Shown here piece by piece: positions 35,194 through 42,512 of a stretch of DNA of 47,024 bases. Source of the DNA: Terriglobia bacterium (GTDB lineage: Bacteria; Acidobacteriota; Terriglobia; 20CM-2-55-15); NCBI GenBank assembly GCA_036496425.1, contig DASXLG010000198.1, positions 1 through 47,024 on the forward strand. Direction: 5' to 3'. Each line of letters begins with the position of its first letter. Position 1 is the stretch's first letter. The notes under the pieces are model-generated. The model had not been told where the DNA came from, searched no databases, and was given only the letters and a program-made list of their open reading frames with translations. The translations under genes and the position numbers were made by a program.

Positions 35194-35499
35194 ATGCATC
35201 CTTACGCCGTGGATTTGCGCTTTGCTTTGAAGTTACCTGTCGAGTTCCGCCGCCTTGGCTCGAAGCGATGGCTGATGGGATACACCGAAGACATGGGCTC
35301 CGCCGGCGTTCTGTTCCGCGCCGGCGAGTGGGTGCAACCCGACAGCAAAATCGAAATGGTGTTTCGAATGCCCGCCGCAGACCCGTGCGACCTGGTCTGC
35401 AGCGGAATTGTTTTGCGTGTGGACTTACCCCAGCAGGCCGGCCTGCTCCCCACCATCGCCGCAACGATCGAAGACTACAAATTCGTCCGGCACGTGTAG
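35194..35499 (+). CDS. PilZ-like protein with degenerate c-di-GMP motifs
   Basis: A 101-residue protein with the PilZ fold pattern (LRFALKLPVEFRR, then TEDMGSAGVLFRAGEWV). The usual RxxxR is RxxxK here. In the DxSxxG-like position the serine is glycine (DMGSAG), so c-di-GMP binding is doubtful. It follows the NarL regulator by 33 bases. It may act as a protein-interaction PilZ. Confidence 0.7.
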   Translation: MHPYAVDLRFALKLPVEFRRLGSKRWLMGYTEDMGSAGVLFRAGEWVQPDSKIEMVFRMPAADPCDLVCSGIVLRVDLPQQAGLLPTIAATIEDYKFVRHV

Positions 35500-35522
35500 G
35501 CGCGGCTTTATCAGGCCAGCAC

Positions 35523-36185
35523 CTACGCCACCCCGCGCTTCGCTTTGATGTCCGCGAGCAGCTTCTCGATCTCGTCGTCCTTGCCGAGCGAGGCGAGCCG
35601 TTCTTCGAGATTGTCATTCGCGATTTCCGCCATGGCCTGTCCCATGGCCTCTTCGCCGTGGACTTTGTTCTTCATCCGATCGAAAGTTCCCATCTTGCTT
35701 TCATCCGCAGCGGCAAGCCGCGCCTTACTGGCTTTCGTTAACGCCCGTGAGCGGCGGTGTTTCGCAATCAGCAGTTCGCTCTTGGCCTGAGCTTCGCCGA
35801 GCTTCTGATCGAGCTTCTTCATTGCCGACCGCAGGTGGTCGACCTGGGCCTTCTGGTGCTCGATTTCCTCTGCGAAGTTCTGCGCCAGGTCGCGATAGCC
35901 GACTGCCCGTTCGAGCGCGGCCCGCGCAAGATCTTCCTGCTTCTTGTCGATGGCGAGCTCGGCCTTTCGCATCCATTCGCCATGCTTATCGTCGTTTTCC
36001 TTCTGCTTCTTGCGAAGCAGGTGTTCGTCGGCGATTGCAATCGCGACTTGAGTCTTCACCTGGAGCATTTGATTCTGCATATCGAGAATCACCTGCTTCA
36101 GCATTTTTTGCGGATCTTCCGCGCGATCGACCAGATCGTTCAGATTCGCCCGGATCAATGCAGATACGCGTTCCAGTAATGCCAT
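35523..36185 (-). CDS. pspA: PspA/IM30-family membrane-stress protein
   Basis: A 220-residue, almost wholly alpha-helical protein starting MALLERVSALIRANLNDLVD. It has DPQKMLKQVILDMQNQM and a long coiled coil, as in PspA/IM30/Vipp1. These proteins form membrane-bound scaffolds that protect leaky membranes. It is last in the operon after XRE, NfeD and flotillin (18 bp after flotillin), a combination known from several phyla. Confidence 0.9.
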   Translation of the reverse strand: MALLERVSALIRANLNDLVDRAEDPQKMLKQVILDMQNQMLQVKTQVAIAIADEHLLRKKQKENDDKHGEWMRKAELAIDKKQEDLARAALERAVGYRDLAQNFAEEIEHQKAQVDHLRSAMKKLDQKLGEAQAKSELLIAKHRRSRALTKASKARLAAADESKMGTFDRMKNKVHGEEAMGQAMAEIANDNLEERLASLGKDDEIEKLLADIKAKRGVA

Positions 36186-36203
36186 GACATGCTCCTTTGC
36201 TTA

Positions 36204-37661
36204 TTAACTTTGTCCAGCCGCCGCGCCGGCAGCGTTCCCTGGGGCGTTGCCGTCGGGCTTGGGCGCCTCGCCGATTCCGCGAATCTTCGAAAAGAGTTCA
36301 GACATCTGCATGCCGGACAGCGTTTCGAAGAGGGCGGGGATCTGCGCCGCCATGCTGACCATATCGCCGGTGACTTTGTTCATTCCGGCCGAAGTTCCGT
36401 TTCCAGTGGAAACAATGGTGATCTTGTCGACGTTCGAAAGCGGAGCGGCAAGCGCCCTCACGATCTCGGGCAGACCGGTGATCAACTTGTCGACAACAGC
36501 CGCCTGGTTGTATTCCTGATAGGCCTCGGCCTTGACGTTCATCGCTTTCGCTTCGGCTTCACCTTTCTTGAAGATGATTTCGGCGTCCGCTTCACCCTGC
36601 TGGCGCGTCGCAGCGGCATGGCCTTCGGCTTCCATGGTCAAACGCATTTTCTCGGCCGCTGCCAGAGTCTCGATCCGTTGCCTCTCGACCTCGGCCCCCT
36701 TCAACACCTGGGCAATCAGTTCCTTTTCATGGCGGAGAATTTCGGCTTCCTGAACCTTGATCTCCTGTTCCTTTTCGATCTGCCGGATCTTCACCGATTC
36801 CGCCGTGATCCGCTGCTGCATGATGTTCGTCTGCAGTTCGTAGGCTTTGTCGGCTTGCGCCTGCTGCTTCGTGGTCATTTCTTTGAATGCGGCTTTCTGG
36901 ACGTCGAGGTCGCGCTGCGCTTCGGCCTGTTTCGCGGCCGAAAGCGTTTCCGCCAATACCCGTTCCTGGTCTGCCTGAGCTTTCGCCACGGCGGCTGCGC
37001 GTTGCGCTTCGGCGCGCTTGATTGCTGTATCGCGCTCGGCTTCGGCTGTCGCGACGTCGGCATCGCGTTTGATGCGTGCGATATCGGGCCGGCCCATGTT
37101 TGTAATGTATTCGTTTTTGTCGCGGACTTCCTTGATCGTGAACGAGATGACTTCCAGGCCCATCTTGTTCATGTCCTCCGCACAGGTGGACCGCATCCGT
37201 TCGCCAACCATCTCGGGCTGTTTGACGATCTCTTCAACCGTCAACTGGCCGATGATTCCGCGGAGGTGTCCTTCCATGACCAGGCGGATCAATCCTTCGC
37301 GTTCGGCCGGTCCCTTGGTCAGAAACTGTTCGGCCGCGGTCTGGATCGATTCCGGATCCGATTTCACCTTGATTTGCGCCACCGCTTCGACGGTGACGGC
37401 GACGCCTTGCTTCGTATAGAGGTCCTGCTGGGGCGCCACATCAAAGGACATCAGTTCCAACGACAGGCCCCGGCAGATCTGGAGCATTGGAAGGATCACG
37501 GTTCCGTGGCCTTTGATGATTCGTGTGCCGCCGAAGCCATAGACAACGAGCGCTTCATGCGGTCCGGCTTTGCGATAAAGCTTCGCCAGCATGGACATCA
37601 CAAATACCAGGGCCAGCACCATCAGAACACCGATAACCATCACGTTTGCAGTGACGTTCAT
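36204..37661 (-). CDS. Flotillin-like SPFH-domain membrane protein
   Basis: A 485-residue protein. Residues about 5-27 form a membrane segment, about 30-200 the SPFH domain (APQQDLYTKQGVAVTVEAVA), and about 200-400 a charged, alanine- and glutamate-rich coiled coil. The C-terminus is rich in glycine, alanine and proline. Flotillins organise membrane domains and act with NfeD proteins. The start overlaps the NfeD stop (ATGA). Confidence 0.92.
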   Translation of the reverse strand: MNVTANVMVIGVLMVLALVFVMSMLAKLYRKAGPHEALVVYGFGGTRIIKGHGTVILPMLQICRGLSLELMSFDVAPQQDLYTKQGVAVTVEAVAQIKVKSDPESIQTAAEQFLTKGPAEREGLIRLVMEGHLRGIIGQLTVEEIVKQPEMVGERMRSTCAEDMNKMGLEVISFTIKEVRDKNEYITNMGRPDIARIKRDADVATAEAERDTAIKRAEAQRAAAVAKAQADQERVLAETLSAAKQAEAQRDLDVQKAAFKEMTTKQQAQADKAYELQTNIMQQRITAESVKIRQIEKEQEIKVQEAEILRHEKELIAQVLKGAEVERQRIETLAAAEKMRLTMEAEGHAAATRQQGEADAEIIFKKGEAEAKAMNVKAEAYQEYNQAAVVDKLITGLPEIVRALAAPLSNVDKITIVSTGNGTSAGMNKVTGDMVSMAAQIPALFETLSGMQMSELFSKIRGIGEAPKPDGNAPGNAAGAAAGQS

Positions 37662-38230
37662 AAACTCTCCTTTGAATCAGTTAAGTCGTCCCAGCGGCGG
37701 ACGTAGGCGACGCCTTTGTCATAGCGGGTAACGATGACTTCCGCATCTTTTTCGATTGCGCTGCCGTCATCGCTTCGGGCTGCCGCACTGCGGCGGGCGC
37801 CCGCCTGCGAAAATGCAATCTCCCCTATCCCGCTTTCGCGGATGCGGAAGCTGACGCGGCCCAGAACGCCGATCATGTCGTAGTCCGCCGGATCCAGGGG
37901 CTTCTCATCGGCGAGCAGTACTTTCGCGAAAAAAACAAATACCACCGCGCCTGCCGCCAGTCCGGAGCCCACCGCGATCATCAGGGCCAGCCACAGCCAC
38001 AGCCCCGAGAATCTGGTCAGCAGGTATCCGACTCCGCCAAACCACACCAGAAATGCAGTGATGGTCGAGAGGTTGAAGGCCGATATTCCCTTCGAAGCTG
38101 CTCCGCCGCCGTGCCCGATATGCAGATGGCCATGCCCGTGCGGCAGGTGCAGGAAGCCACCGAGGACGGAAATCGCGCTCAACGCAAACCCAACGATGAA
38201 ACAGAAAAGATAAAAATCCGCCCAGTTCAT
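37658..38230 (-). CDS. NfeD-like membrane protein
   Basis: A 190-residue protein from the ATG at 38230, with AAGGAG about 9 bases before it; a longer in-frame extension overlaps the XRE gene and is rejected. Three membrane segments (about 5-27, 48-72, 78-104) follow a histidine-rich loop (LPHGHGHLHIGHGGG). A soluble C-terminal OB-like domain (YDMIGVLGRVSFRIRESGIG) completes it. NfeD proteins partner flotillins, as in YuaF-FloT of Bacillus. The histidine loop could bind metal. Confidence 0.85.
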   Translation of the reverse strand: MNWADFYLFCFIVGFALSAISVLGGFLHLPHGHGHLHIGHGGGAASKGISAFNLSTITAFLVWFGGVGYLLTRFSGLWLWLALMIAVGSGLAAGAVVFVFFAKVLLADEKPLDPADYDMIGVLGRVSFRIRESGIGEIAFSQAGARRSAAARSDDGSAIEKDAEVIVTRYDKGVAYVRRWDDLTDSKESL

Positions 38231-38700
38231 GTTGTCTGCTCCTTCAGAACCTGCAGCAGCCGGTCCGCCAGCCCCGGCGTGTCCAGGATCTCCGCCAGCA
38301 GGATGAAGCACTTCCTCGAATCGTCGTGACGCGCGATCTTCAACATCGCGTCGCACAATTCGGGATCCTCCCGGAACGTTTCCGCTCCGTTGATCAGCCA
38401 GAGATCCAGGCTCTGCTCCTCGGTCCGCAAGTCCGACATCAACTCCGTATGAAAGCCATCCGGATCATCGACCAGATATCCCGGATGCACCTTGAAGAAC
38501 GCCGACAACAGCAGCCTCGTGTCGTTCGTCAGATGCCGCCGGCTGCCGCTTTCGATCTGCGACAGATACGACTGGCTGATCGAGCCCCGCCGTTCCTGCT
38601 TGATCGCCCGAACGACTTCCTGCTGCGTCATCTCACGGTCCAGGCCGCGAAGGGTGCCCTCCATTTGCCGAAGGTAGCGAAGTTTTTCACCAAGTGTCAT
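38227..38700 (-). CDS. XRE-family transcriptional regulator
   Basis: A 157-residue protein. The N-terminal helix-turn-helix region (about 20-65) includes MTQQEVVRAIKQERRG and ISQSYLSQIESGSRR, followed by a helical C-terminal domain of unknown ligand. It is first in the XRE-NfeD-flotillin-PspA operon and ends by overlapping the NfeD start (ATGA). The palindromes just upstream (38711-38736) suggest it represses or tunes its own operon. Confidence 0.85.
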   Translation of the reverse strand: MTLGEKLRYLRQMEGTLRGLDREMTQQEVVRAIKQERRGSISQSYLSQIESGSRRHLTNDTRLLLSAFFKVHPGYLVDDPDGFHTELMSDLRTEEQSLDLWLINGAETFREDPELCDAMLKIARHDDSRKCFILLAEILDTPGLADRLLQVLKEQTT

Positions 38701-38710
38701 ATGTCAGATA

Positions 38711-38736
38711 GCAATATGTATATTGCATATTGCAAT
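38711..38736. promoter_or_regulatory. Two overlapping palindromes, candidate XRE operator
   Basis: GCAATAT-GT-ATATTGC (38711-38726) is a perfect inverted repeat with a 2-base centre. It overlaps ATTGCA-TAT-TGCAAT (38722-38736), perfect with a 3-base centre. They start 11 bases before the XRE start codon, a usual place for an autoregulatory operator. The local sequence is AT-rich in a GC-rich setting. Confidence 0.7.
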
Positions 38737-38749
38737 ACGATGCAAGAAA

Positions 38750-38834
38750 AAAAGAAAGGAACACAAGAAGCACAAGAAGCACAAGAAGAACGACTCTTTC
38801 TTGTGCCTCTTGTGCTTCTTGTGTTCCTTCTTTT
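38750..38834 (-). terminator. Long hairpin with 9-bp iterated arms and T run
   Basis: The left arm 38750-38788 and right arm 38797-38834 pair almost perfectly (one indel, one internal mismatch), with an 8-base loop. The arms are iterations of CACAAGAAG (9 bp). On the minus strand the stem is followed by a T-rich tract (CTTTTTTTCTT), directly after the stop at 38835. It should terminate the minus-strand run that ends there. Confidence 0.8.
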
Positions 38835-39647
38835 CTATTTACCTATACGGGCGGCGTCCTTTTCGTTTTCGGCGCAGATGTGTTCGAACACATCGGTATC
38901 GGGAAGGAGTCGTTCGACAAAGCTGATGGTGAATGGTTTGGTGAATACTTTCGGATCGGTAATCGTCACGGTGACTTCCAGGTGACCGAAATCGCGGCGG
39001 TGAAACCGCTCCTGGACGCGCATGTCCTCGGAGTGTCCGTGGCCTCGGGCATCCAGCCAGGTATGATCGTTGAAGCCCATGCTGTCTACAATGAGAGTGT
39101 CCCCGTCCCATTTGCCGATCGAATAGCCGAGCCAGGCAGAGGCGGGATCGTCGGGAAGTTTGCGGCCGTCCATGAAGATCTGGCGGAAGATCGTTTCCAC
39201 TTCGTACAGCATCAGGACTTCGCGCGGGGTCTGCACGATCTTGAACGGCTCGGGGAGCAGATCGGCATGAGGTACCCCATCGGGCATGCACTTCAGGCTC
39301 GGGCCGATCACTCCCGGTTGCGTGTTCCGCCGCAACATATCCGCGCCTTCCGGCGTGAGCGGCTCCTGGCCGCGTTGAAAGTCCGAAAGAATATCTCGAA
39401 AGTATTTTGAGTTTGCGGATTCGCCTAAACCGAACAGTCCGGGACCGCGGGGTTCCGCTTCGACCTGCCAGATTCCCGAAAGATCTGGCTTTCCATCGAG
39501 GCGCGGGGCGGGTCCGGTCATATTAACCTTGCCGTCTGGAGTGCGCGGAGCGTCAGGAGTGGGAAAGTCCGGCCACTGCGCTTGAGCCGACAGGCAAGCA
39601 CCCAGAATTGCGATTCCGATCGAGATAAGACGGCGCATGCTGATCAA
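38835..39647 (-). CDS. Secreted protein, paralog of 7243-8058
   Basis: A 270-residue protein with a signal peptide (MRRLISIGIAILGACLSAQA). The core resembles the 7243 product: PDLSGIWQVE, then YSIGKWDGDTLIVDSMGFND and DMRVQERFHRRDFGHLEVTV. These are the same GDTL(V/I)VD, ERYxxx/ERFHRR and D-P-K-x-x blocks in the same order. The stop directly abuts a long hairpin. It overlaps the sugar-isomerase-like gene by four bases (ATGA), so the two are coupled. Family function unknown. Confidence 0.78.
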   Translation of the reverse strand: MISMRRLISIGIAILGACLSAQAQWPDFPTPDAPRTPDGKVNMTGPAPRLDGKPDLSGIWQVEAEPRGPGLFGLGESANSKYFRDILSDFQRGQEPLTPEGADMLRRNTQPGVIGPSLKCMPDGVPHADLLPEPFKIVQTPREVLMLYEVETIFRQIFMDGRKLPDDPASAWLGYSIGKWDGDTLIVDSMGFNDHTWLDARGHGHSEDMRVQERFHRRDFGHLEVTVTITDPKVFTKPFTISFVERLLPDTDVFEHICAENEKDAARIGK

Positions 39648-40546
39648 AGAACTCCGGCCTGCCGCATTACCTTTTCACACTTCTGTTTGATCTGCGTCGC
39701 TACGTCAAAAGGATCGCCCTGCGTCAGCTCTGCGAGGAAGAGTTCGACCGATAAAGCTCCACGGTACTGCTTTTCCGAAAGCTTCTTGAGTATTGCAACG
39801 ATGGGAGCCTTGCCGTCTCCGGGGATGACTCTTCCATTGTTGTCGATGATTTCGCGCGGCGTATCCAGAATGTCTTGAAAGTGGACGTGGGCGAGTTCGC
39901 CGGGCTGGATGGTATCGAGGTCTTCGAACTTGCTCATCCCCGACCAGAAGTGGAAAAAGTCCAGCATCGGCCGCACGTTGGGATGATTGGCTTCGCGGAT
40001 CATCTTCAGCGACGTGCTGAGAGTCGCGATGTGCGTGGAGGTGCGGGCAAACTCGATCATCGCCGTGAGGTTGTACTGTTTCGCGATTTCGCCTGCTTCG
40101 CGGATGCAATCCGGGGTCGCTTTAAAATCCTCGGTGGTCACTTTCCGGTTCGTCACAGACGGGCAGTAGATCTTCTGCAAGCCGATCGTCGAGAACTGCT
40201 CGCAGCGTTTCTTCCAGGTTTCCAGAGAAGCCGCTCGCGCGGGTCCCGGTACCCATAAGTCCGGGAGGACCGCAGCCGACGAGACCGCTGTCAGCCCGAG
40301 ATCCGTCACAACCTGTTTGGCGGTAGCGAGGCTGTCCGTTTTCAGAAAGCCGTCGAGCATGGTGTCCGTCAGTTCAACGTACTTGATGCCGGCCTTTGCC
40401 CAACCCTCGAGAGACTTTCGATATCCCGCCGATCGAGACGTATTCTGGTGAATGGAGAGCAGCATTTTGCCGGAGGGCGCGGTTTGTCCCAGTGCCGCCA
40501 GCGGTATCGCAAGTGGAGCCATGAGCATTTTTCTTCTGGAAATCAT
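39644..40546 (-). CDS. Exported TIM-barrel sugar phosphate isomerase/epimerase-like protein
   Basis: About 300 residues from the ATG at 40546. The start MISRRKMLMAPLAIPLAALG carries a twin-arginine-like signal (SRRKMLM). The mature part is an AP-endonuclease-2/xylose-isomerase-like barrel with metal ligand candidates in AMIEFARTS, MLDFFHFWSG, HVHFQD and SVELFLAE. Tat export implies folding with a metal in the cytoplasm. It overlaps the 38835 gene. Substrate unknown; sugar or inositol chemistry is typical of the family. Confidence 0.83.
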   Translation of the reverse strand: MISRRKMLMAPLAIPLAALGQTAPSGKMLLSIHQNTSRSAGYRKSLEGWAKAGIKYVELTDTMLDGFLKTDSLATAKQVVTDLGLTAVSSAAVLPDLWVPGPARAASLETWKKRCEQFSTIGLQKIYCPSVTNRKVTTEDFKATPDCIREAGEIAKQYNLTAMIEFARTSTHIATLSTSLKMIREANHPNVRPMLDFFHFWSGMSKFEDLDTIQPGELAHVHFQDILDTPREIIDNNGRVIPGDGKAPIVAILKKLSEKQYRGALSVELFLAELTQGDPFDVATQIKQKCEKVMRQAGVL

Positions 40547-40575
40547 GCGCGGCAATATACCATCCTGCAAAATCT

Positions 40576-40878
40576 ATGCACATGATTATTGTTCGTCTCG
40601 AGGTAAAGACCGAACGCGTCGACGAGTTTCTGAAACTGGTGTCGTTCAACGCGGCAGAATCGAGGAAAGAGCCTGGCAATCTGCGGTTTGATGTTGTTCG
40701 TTCCGTCGACAGTCCCACGCTGTTTCGCCTCTATGAGGTGTATCGGGATGACGCCGGGGTGAAAGCTCATCAGGCCACGGCGCACTATGCGAAATGGCGC
40801 GCGGAGATCGAAGGATTGCTTGTAACGCCTCGCGTGAGTGAACGTTTTATCAGCGTTCTGCCTGAACCCTATTCCTGA
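40576..40878 (+). CDS. ABM-domain monooxygenase-like protein
   Basis: A 100-residue protein with the antibiotic-biosynthesis-monooxygenase fold: MIIVRLEVKTERVDEFLKLV, EPGNLRFDVVRSVDSPTLFR, LYEVYRDDAGVKAHQATAHY. Such small ferredoxin-like proteins include LsrG- and YgiN-type enzymes. It starts 29 bases from the divergent barrel gene. Its stop overlaps the start of the next gene by one base (TGATG), so it is coupled to the dehydrogenase. Confidence 0.85.
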   Translation: MHMIIVRLEVKTERVDEFLKLVSFNAAESRKEPGNLRFDVVRSVDSPTLFRLYEVYRDDAGVKAHQATAHYAKWRAEIEGLLVTPRVSERFISVLPEPYS

Positions 40879-41966
40879 TGGCGTTCACGCTTCGCGTTCC
40901 GCAAGAGGTTCATTTCGGCAAAGGCGAAGTCTGCAAACTGCCGGAGATCGTTGCGCGTTTCGGCAGGCGCGCATTCGTTGTGACGGGAGCCAGGCCGGCG
41001 CCTGTTGCACTTGGCGATTCGGTTCGCTGGGTGGTGCACGGCGAACCGGAAATTGCGACCGCCGACGAAGGCGCGAAGATTTGCCGCGAATCCGGTTGCG
41101 ATGTGGTGGTCGCCATCGGCGGCGGAAGTGTCCTGGACACGGCGAAGGCCGCCGCAGCTCTCGCGGCGAACGGCGGTGAGGCGTTGGATTATCTCGAAGG
41201 CGTCGGGCGCGGCCGCGTTCTCGAACGTCCGTCGCTGCCTTTCATTGCGGTTCCGACGACGGCCGGCAGCGGTTCCGAAGCGACTCGCAATGCCGTTCTT
41301 CGCGTTCCGGACCTGAAGGTGAAGCGCAGCCTGCGCAGCGAATACATGGTTCCACGCGTGGCGCTCATCGATCCGCAGCTTTCGGAAAGCTGTCCGCTTC
41401 CCGTGGCTGCTTCAGCCGGGCTGGACGCACTGACCCATTTGATCGAAGCCTATGTGTCGATCGGCGCGCAGCCGACCACCGATGCGCTGGCGCTCCAGGG
41501 AATCGTGCTGGCAGCGAAGGGGCTCACCGGTCTGTCCCGAGGGAACCCCGATGTTGAAGCGATGACCCTGGCCAGCTTCTGGGGCGGAATCGTTCTCGCC
41601 AATGCCGGCCTCGGCGCCGTACATGGTCTCGTGGCTCCGCTTGGCGGCCGCTTTTCCGTTCCGCACGGCATGGGTTGCGCGTGCCTTCTCACTGCAACGA
41701 TGCGGACAAACATCCAGGCGCTCCGCGAGCGGTTGCCCGATAGTCCCGCGCTGGCCCGTTATGACGAGATTACTGCAGCGCTGCGGGATGTCCCGGATCT
41801 GGGCCGCCTCCGCGCCGACCTCGGCGTGCCGTCACTGGCAGCCTTCGGACTCTCGCAAGATCAGTTTTCCGCTGTGATTGCCGGTTCCCGGGCGGGCAGC
41901 ATGAATTTCAATCCCATCACGCTTACCGATGCGGAGTTGGAACGGATACTGAAGGATTCGTTATAG
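40878..41966 (+). CDS. Iron-containing alcohol dehydrogenase-family protein
   Basis: A 362-residue group III (iron-dependent) alcohol dehydrogenase. The NAD-binding motif VVAIGGGSVLDTAKAAAAL and PTTAGSGSEAT are standard. Metal ligands can be placed at LDALTHLIEAYVS (Asp, His), AVHGLV (His) and VPHGMG (His). It could be a maleylacetate reductase-like or general alcohol dehydrogenase. Coupling to an ABM-type monooxygenase suggests a small oxidative pathway for an aromatic or quinone-like compound, which is inference. Confidence 0.9.
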   Translation: MAFTLRVPQEVHFGKGEVCKLPEIVARFGRRAFVVTGARPAPVALGDSVRWVVHGEPEIATADEGAKICRESGCDVVVAIGGGSVLDTAKAAAALAANGGEALDYLEGVGRGRVLERPSLPFIAVPTTAGSGSEATRNAVLRVPDLKVKRSLRSEYMVPRVALIDPQLSESCPLPVAASAGLDALTHLIEAYVSIGAQPTTDALALQGIVLAAKGLTGLSRGNPDVEAMTLASFWGGIVLANAGLGAVHGLVAPLGGRFSVPHGMGCACLLTATMRTNIQALRERLPDSPALARYDEITAALRDVPDLGRLRADLGVPSLAAFGLSQDQFSAVIAGSRAGSMNFNPITLTDAELERILKDSL

Positions 41967-41971
41967 AACTG

Positions 41972-42389
41972 GTGCTTGGACGCGTCCCAGGAGATTGTCG
42001 CGCGACGACAAAGTGCTTGGACGTGTCCCAGGAGATTGTCGCGGGGCGACAAAGTGCTTGGACGTGTCCAAGGAGATTGTCGCGGGACGACAAAGTGCTT
42101 GGACGCGTCCCAGGAGATTGTCGCGGGACGACAAAGTGCTTGGACGCGGCCCAGGAGATTGTCGCGAGACGACAAAGTGCTTGGACGCGTCCCAGGAGAT
42201 TGTCGTGAGACGACAAAGTGCTTGGACGCGGCCCAGGAGATTGTCGCGGGACGACAAAGTGCTTGGACGCGGCCCAGGAGATTGTCGCGGGACGACAAAG
42301 TGCTTGGATGCGGCCCAGGAGATTGTCGCGGGACGACAAAATGCTTGGACGCGTCCCAGGACTTTGTCGTCCCGCGACAAAGTGCTTGG
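41972..42389. repeat. 41-bp tandem repeat array, about ten units
   Basis: The unit starting GTGCTTGGACGCGTCCCAGG recurs at exact 41-base steps: 41972, 42013, 42054, 42095, 42136, 42177, 42218, 42259, 42300, 42341, and a partial unit at 42382. Each unit contains the stem-loop TTGTCG-N5-CGACAA and usually the palindrome GGACGCGTCC, with variants such as GGACGTGTCC and GGACGCGGCC. In the last unit (42361-42383) the hairpin has a longer stem, ACTTTGTCG/CGACAAAGT, and its loop is TCCCG, the reverse complement of the usual CGGGA. The array lies between the alcohol dehydrogenase and the ECF sigma gene, without spacers. Confidence 0.95.
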
Positions 42390-42467
42390 CCCTTCTGCCT
42401 TCCAAAGTCGGCTCGCCAGGTATATTTAACAATCACTTGCGGCTTTCGAAAAAAATCTTTGCCACCT

Positions 42468-42484
42468 GTGACAAACAGGGGGGT
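42468..42484 (+). promoter_or_regulatory. ECF-type promoter-like motif before the sigma gene
   Basis: GTGACAAACA followed by six G and T lies 28 bases before the sigma factor ATG. CGTTGT follows 17 bases after GTGACA, in the place of an ECF-type -10 element (CG-rich start). The same motif recurs at 43556. It may be the autoregulatory promoter of the sigma factor. Confidence 0.5.
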
Positions 42485-42512
42485 CCGAAACGTTGTACCT
42501 GATGAAGGGCAG

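Noticed and set aside
38723-39410. Lysine/histidine-rich open frames at the CACAAGAAG repeat
   Set aside because: They translate a terminator hairpin and continue antisense to the secreted gene.
41972-42389. CRISPR array
   Set aside because: Units are directly adjacent at 41-base steps with no unique spacers, and no cas gene is near.
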